Below are positions 5,607 to 5,999 of a stretch of 5,999 nucleotides of DNA, piece by piece. The position numbers and the translations under genes were made by a program. The stretch comes from Deltaproteobacteria bacterium. GTDB taxonomy: Bacteria; Desulfobacterota; Dissulfuribacteria; Dissulfuribacterales; UBA3076. The notes under the pieces were generated by a model. It had not been told where the DNA came from and did not search any database. It was given only the letters and a program-made list of their open reading frames with translations. Within the stretch, counting starts at the first letter, position 1. Every line of letters starts with the position of its first letter. The stretch covers positions 1-5,999 of the forward strand of contig JAGGRV010000471.1 of the NCBI GenBank assembly GCA_021159445.1, given 5' to 3'.

Positions 5607-5869
5607 GGCTCATCGTCCTTTTCCAAGATTATTTTCCAAAAATTTCTCGATTTCCTTGAAAGGACTCTGCTCGTCCTCATGACACCAATCATTGCTTCCC
5701 TGCTATAGGTTTTTAAAAGAAAACTCATCGCTGCCTCATCCCCATGCTCCATGAGTCGGCTGATGATAAAGTAGGATGACCCATCAATTGAGAGGGTCCG
5801 AAAATCAACATCCCAAAAGAAGGGACGAAGAAGGCCGGGCAGTTCAGCACATGCAGAAGAATTTTTCAT
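5555..5869 (-). CDS. DUF6922-like small protein, putative partner/antitoxin of the AbiEii nucleotidyltransferase
   Basis: A 104-residue protein with a signature I recognise from DUF6922: a hydrophobic start, then FFWDVDF (17-23), an IISRLMEHGDEAAMSFL block (35-51) and SRVLSRKSRNFW (67-78). In this family the gene commonly precedes an AbiEii-type nucleotidyltransferase, exactly as here, and the two share 52 bp. No DNA-binding, membrane or catalytic motif is evident. By position it could be an antitoxin or cofactor; this has not been shown as far as I know. I chose the ATG at 5869 because AAGGTG (5879-5874) lies well placed upstream and the homologous block begins soon after. An upstream ATG at 5968 stays in frame but the added 33 residues are Cys/Lys-rich and unlike the family. 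The last 20 residues, past the core, carry Pro/Tyr-rich sequence encoded largely in the overlap. Confidence 0.8.
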   Translation of the reverse strand: MKNSSACAELPGLLRPFFWDVDFRTLSIDGSSYFIISRLMEHGDEAAMSFLLKTYSREAMIGVMRTSRVLSRKSRNFWKIILEKDDEPCIPKRYPTPYGIYSTD

Positions 5870-5999
5870 ATCACACCTTGTTATCTTACGACCGTGACAA
5901 ATATGTTTTGCTTTTTGTTTGTACTCTACGGCATTACATATTTTGTAAGCGTTCACAGGGCACCGCATCTGCTTTGTTGTCGGGCACTTGAAGTACAGG
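5870..5999 (-). other. Upstream region of the DUF6922/AbiEii unit
   Basis: No gene is supportable here. The stretch should contain the promoter of the two-gene unit, but I find no convincing -35/-10 pair. It does hold a dyad TTACA-TATTT-TGTAA (5934-5948) about 65 bp upstream of the start codon, a possible operator. Confidence 0.35.

Noticed and set aside
1..5999. CRISPR array, tRNA or rRNA genes
   Set aside because: No regularly spaced repeats and no cloverleaf or rRNA segments were seen on either strand.

Overview
The window looks like chromosomal DNA of a Gram-negative bacterium. It encodes an outer-membrane TonB-dependent receptor with a signal peptide and a C-terminal Phe. The mix of a B12 riboswitch, short HisKA/receiver proteins, a DUF4143-type ATPase, an AbiEii-type gene pair and short intergenic palindromes and heptamer repeats reminds me of Desulfobacterota (former Deltaproteobacteria). 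That placement is inference; there is no rRNA or other marker gene.

Layout. Positions 1-96 are the 3' flank of the receptor and hold a small 7-bp tandem repeat. Positions 97-2085 (minus) encode a BtuB-like cobalamin/corrinoid receptor. Its leader (about 2086-2422) is a complete regulatory unit: promoter, cobalamin riboswitch aptamer, an 8-bp antiterminator candidate, a very strong intrinsic terminator, then the RBS. Positions 2425-2819 contain no credible gene but are dense in inverted repeats: a 13-bp long-range stem enclosing two 12-13 bp hairpins, followed by three smaller hairpins. Positions 2820-3209 (minus) encode a stand-alone receiver protein. Just upstream of it lies a broken histidine-kinase remnant (3252-3586) with a frameshift and an apparent internal deletion. 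A divergent promoter (3637-3665) drives a 386-residue AAA_14/DUF4143-type ATPase (3704-4864, plus). Converging on it is a two-gene minus-strand unit: a DUF6922-like small protein (5555-5869) overlapping by 52 bp an AbiEii-family nucleotidyltransferase (4962-5606).

How the genes work together. The receptor and riboswitch form a self-contained B12-uptake control unit: when cobalamin is plentiful the leader should terminate. The receiver was probably once the partner of the adjacent kinase, which has decayed and left it orphaned. The DUF6922/AbiEii pair looks like a toxin-antitoxin or phage-defence-type module in which the usual AbiEi antitoxin is replaced by a different small protein. With the neighbouring ATPase and the repeat-rich DNA it gives the right-hand two thirds of the window an accessory, gene-turnover character. 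The pair and the structured intergenic element are the least ordinary parts.
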